Origin: Chloroflexota bacterium
Lineage (GTDB): Bacteria > Chloroflexota > Dehalococcoidia > UBA2979
Direction of reading: 5' to 3'
Assembly: GCA_947446155.1 (NCBI GenBank)
Contig: CANFFZ010000109.1
Location: 1 to 6,564, forward strand
DNA length: 6,564 nucleotides
Shown here: piece after piece, positions 5,101 to 6,564 of the stretch
Position numbering within the stretch: the first letter of the stretch is position 1
Layout: every line of letters begins with the position of its first letter
The notes under the pieces: model-generated
The model's input: only the letters and a program-made list of their open reading frames with translations
Told to the model about the DNA's origin: nothing
Database searches by the model: none
Program-made: the position numbers and the translations under genes

Positions 5101-6381
5101 GTGGTCGCAATGCAGATCGAACCAATCGCAGCGCCGTTCGACGCCGTCGTCGAGTTGCCGGGTTCGAAGTCCTACACGAATCGTGCGCTGCTGATCGCCG
5201 CGCTCGCACGAGGGCGCTCCGAGATCACGCAGGCGCTCGCGTCTGACGATACGCACTACATGCATGCAGCGCTCACGGCGATGGGCGTGCGTATCGAACA
5301 TGACGCGCACACCTTCGTCGTGACCGGTGTCGATGGGCAGTTCCCCAGTGCGGGTGCGTCGCTGATGGTCGGCAACGCCGGCACCGCCACGCGCTTCCTC
5401 ACGGCGGCCGTAGCCCTCGGCCATGGCACCTTCACCGTCGATGGGTCCGAGGCGATGCGGAAGCGCCCGATCCACCCGCTGATCGAGGGGCTGCAGCAAC
5501 TCGGGGTGGACATCGAAAGCCGGGATGGCACCGGCTGTCCGCCGGTCGTCGTGCGCGCGCAGGGCATCCTGGGGGGCCGCGCGGTGATGCGGGGCGACAT
5601 TTCCAGCCAGTACTTCAGCGCGCTGCTGATGGCCGCGCCGTATGCCGCGAGCGACGTCGAGATCGAGGTGGACGGGGACCTCGTCTCCTCGCCCTACGTC
5701 ACGATGACCTTGTCGACGATGGCTGAGTTCGGCGTACACGCGGAGCGAGACGGCGACCGCCGCTTCCGCGTGCGGGCTGGCCAGCGATACGAGGCGCGAA
5801 GGTATGCCGTCGAGCCGGATGCCTCGGCGGCGTCCTACTTCTTCGCGGCCGCCGCCGTGACGGGCGGGCGCGTGGTCGTGCCGAGGCTGGGGAGCCGGTC
5901 GGCGCAGGGCGACCTCGGCATCCTCGAAGTGCTCGAACGGATGGGGTGTCGGGTCCGCATCGACACCGACTCGATCGAGGTACAGGGGCCAACCCAACTG
6001 CGGGGGGTCGATGCCGACTTCACGCAGATGGGCGACGTGGCCACCTCGTTGATGGCGATCGCGCCGTTCGCGGACAGCCCGACGACCGTCCGAGGCATCG
6101 CGCAGACCCACTACGAGGAGAGCGACCGGCCTGTGGTGGCGGCCACCGAGTTGCAGCGGATGGGCCTGCGGGTCGAGAGCGAATGGGACTCCGTCACCAT
6201 CTACCCCGGCATGCCTCAGCCCACCGAGGTGCAGACCTACGACGACCACCGCATGGCGATGAGTTTCGCGGTCACCGGGCTGCGCGCCCCCGGCATTGCG
6301 ATCGCGAATCCGGAATGCGTCTCCAAGACGTTCCCGGAGTACTTCGAAGTGCTCCGCGGGCTGACTGGCCGCCCGCGTTAA
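5101..6381 (+). CDS. aroA: 3-phosphoshikimate 1-carboxyvinyltransferase (EPSP synthase)
   Basis: This 426-residue cytosolic enzyme joins shikimate-3-phosphate and PEP to give EPSP, the sixth step of the shikimate pathway. Motifs in order are LPGSKSYTNRALL (19-31; K23, S24, R28), GNAGTATRFLTA (91-102), RKRPIHPL (120-127), ISSQYFSALLMAAP (167-180), the DASAASYFFAAAAVTGG stretch, MGDVATS with catalytic D312, ESDR (340-343), TYDDHRMAM with R384, and SKTFPEYF with K409. The length matches the family. Position 339, where E. coli has Lys340, is Glu, and Q335 replaces Asn336. Phe99 stands where E. coli has Pro101. I chose GTG 5101 because AAGGTGGGAG (5084-5093) ends 7 bases before it. ATG 5110, giving MQIEPIAAPF, is the main alternative but would be 16 bases from that site. 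The frame stays open upstream through the VOC gene, but that part does not resemble EPSP synthase. Confidence 0.95.
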   Translation: MVAMQIEPIAAPFDAVVELPGSKSYTNRALLIAALARGRSEITQALASDDTHYMHAALTAMGVRIEHDAHTFVVTGVDGQFPSAGASLMVGNAGTATRFLTAAVALGHGTFTVDGSEAMRKRPIHPLIEGLQQLGVDIESRDGTGCPPVVVRAQGILGGRAVMRGDISSQYFSALLMAAPYAASDVEIEVDGDLVSSPYVTMTLSTMAEFGVHAERDGDRRFRVRAGQRYEARRYAVEPDASAASYFFAAAAVTGGRVVVPRLGSRSAQGDLGILEVLERMGCRVRIDTDSIEVQGPTQLRGVDADFTQMGDVATSLMAIAPFADSPTTVRGIAQTHYEESDRPVVAATELQRMGLRVESEWDSVTIYPGMPQPTEVQTYDDHRMAMSFAVTGLRAPGIAIANPECVSKTFPEYFEVLRGLTGRPR

Positions 6382-6415
6382 CGGGCTGATCGAGCGGCTG
6401 CGCGCCATCCCCGGA

Positions 6416-6445
6416 TTGACAGCGAGAACGAGGCCCGCCTAGCCT
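6416..6445 (+). promoter_or_regulatory. Sigma70-type promoter upstream of the SAM-I riboswitch
   Basis: A perfect -35 box, TTGACA (6416-6421), is followed by an 18-base spacer and TAGCCT (6440-6445; T, A and final T match the consensus). Transcription would begin near 6452, some 20 bases before the conserved riboswitch core. This places the aptamer at the 5' end of a new transcript and separates it from aroA, which ends 34 bases before the -35 box. Confidence 0.65.
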
Positions 6446-6470
6446 CGGTGTCAGTCGCTGGCCTTGGCTG

Positions 6471-6564
6471 GCGGTTCATCCAGAGCGGGGGAGGGCACCG
6501 GCCCTGCGAACCCGCCGCAACCGGCCCCCTTCGCCAGGGAGGACACGGTGCGAATTCCGGCCCG
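6471..6564 (+). ncRNA. SAM-I (S-box) riboswitch aptamer, truncated by window end
   Basis: The segment follows the S-box consensus closely: AGAG at 6482-6485, GAGGG at 6491-6495, GGCCC at 6500-6504, GAA at 6508-6510, GCAACC at 6517-6522, and GGTGC-x-AATTCC at 6547-6558. Helices can be drawn. P2 lower pairs GCGGG (6485-6489) with CCCGC (6511-6515). P2 upper pairs GGG (6493-6495) with CCC (6502-6504). P3 pairs ACCG (6520-6523) with CGGT (6546-6549), with an inner hairpin CCCT/AGGG (6527-6530 with 6536-6539). The 5' strand of P1 would be about CGGTTCATC (6472-6480). P4, the 3' strand of P1 and the expression platform lie beyond the edge. SAM-bound S-box leaders normally switch off methionine/SAM biosynthesis or transport genes, so such a gene should follow. 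Confidence 0.9.

Noticed and set aside
6371..6386. GCCCG/CGGGC hairpin over the aroA stop as a terminator.
   Set aside because: Only a 5-bp stem with a 6-base loop and no T-run after it; too weak to call.
4957..6408. A 483-codon minus-strand frame opposite aroA.
   Set aside because: Antisense shadow of aroA with His/Arg-rich composition and no motif.

Overview
This 6.56 kb window is GC-rich and gene-dense. Every gene I can support is on the + strand, and the codon use of the genes looks uniform. The layout is typical chromosomal housekeeping DNA from a high-GC bacterium with a single membrane and peptidoglycan. The MurT/GatD pair, a Tat-type lipoprotein signal, an Lgt with Trp in the usual GG-S-x-H-G motif, and a SAM-I riboswitch fit Chloroflexota (Dehalococcoidia/Tepidiforma-like) or a deep actinobacterial lineage. 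I lean to Chloroflexota but cannot settle it from the sequence.

Layout: (1) positions 1-366 hold the C-terminal end of an MBL-fold hydrolase that starts before the window. (2) A 67-base gap contains a strong GC hairpin. (3) A cell-envelope block, 434-4373, follows: murT and gatD (4-base ATGA overlap), a Tat-exported M23 peptidase lipoprotein (start overlapping the gatD stop), and lgt 42 bases later. (4) Two small genes follow: a glutaredoxin-like CxxC protein and a VOC-family protein. (5) aroA (EPSP synthase) runs from 5101 to 6381. (6) A clear promoter (TTGACA-N18-TAGCCT) then drives the start of a SAM-I riboswitch that runs off the right edge, so an unseen methionine/SAM-related gene should follow.

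How the genes fit together: MurT/GatD amidates the D-Glu of lipid II, the M23 lipoprotein probably cleaves or remodels peptidoglycan outside the membrane, and Lgt lipidates prolipoproteins, probably including that peptidase. murT, gatD and the peptidase are tightly coupled. lgt and the VOC gene have good ribosome-binding sites and possible promoters of their own; grx follows lgt after 6 bases with no visible ribosome-binding site. The region ends in aromatic amino acid and then, by inference, methionine metabolism.

I found no CRISPR array, mobile element, tRNA or rRNA. Nothing looks like a wholly new system. The points most worth a second look are active-site substitutions in AroA and Lgt, a shifted Cys pair in the MurT zinc ribbon, an insertion in the M23 domain, and the truncated SAM-I riboswitch.
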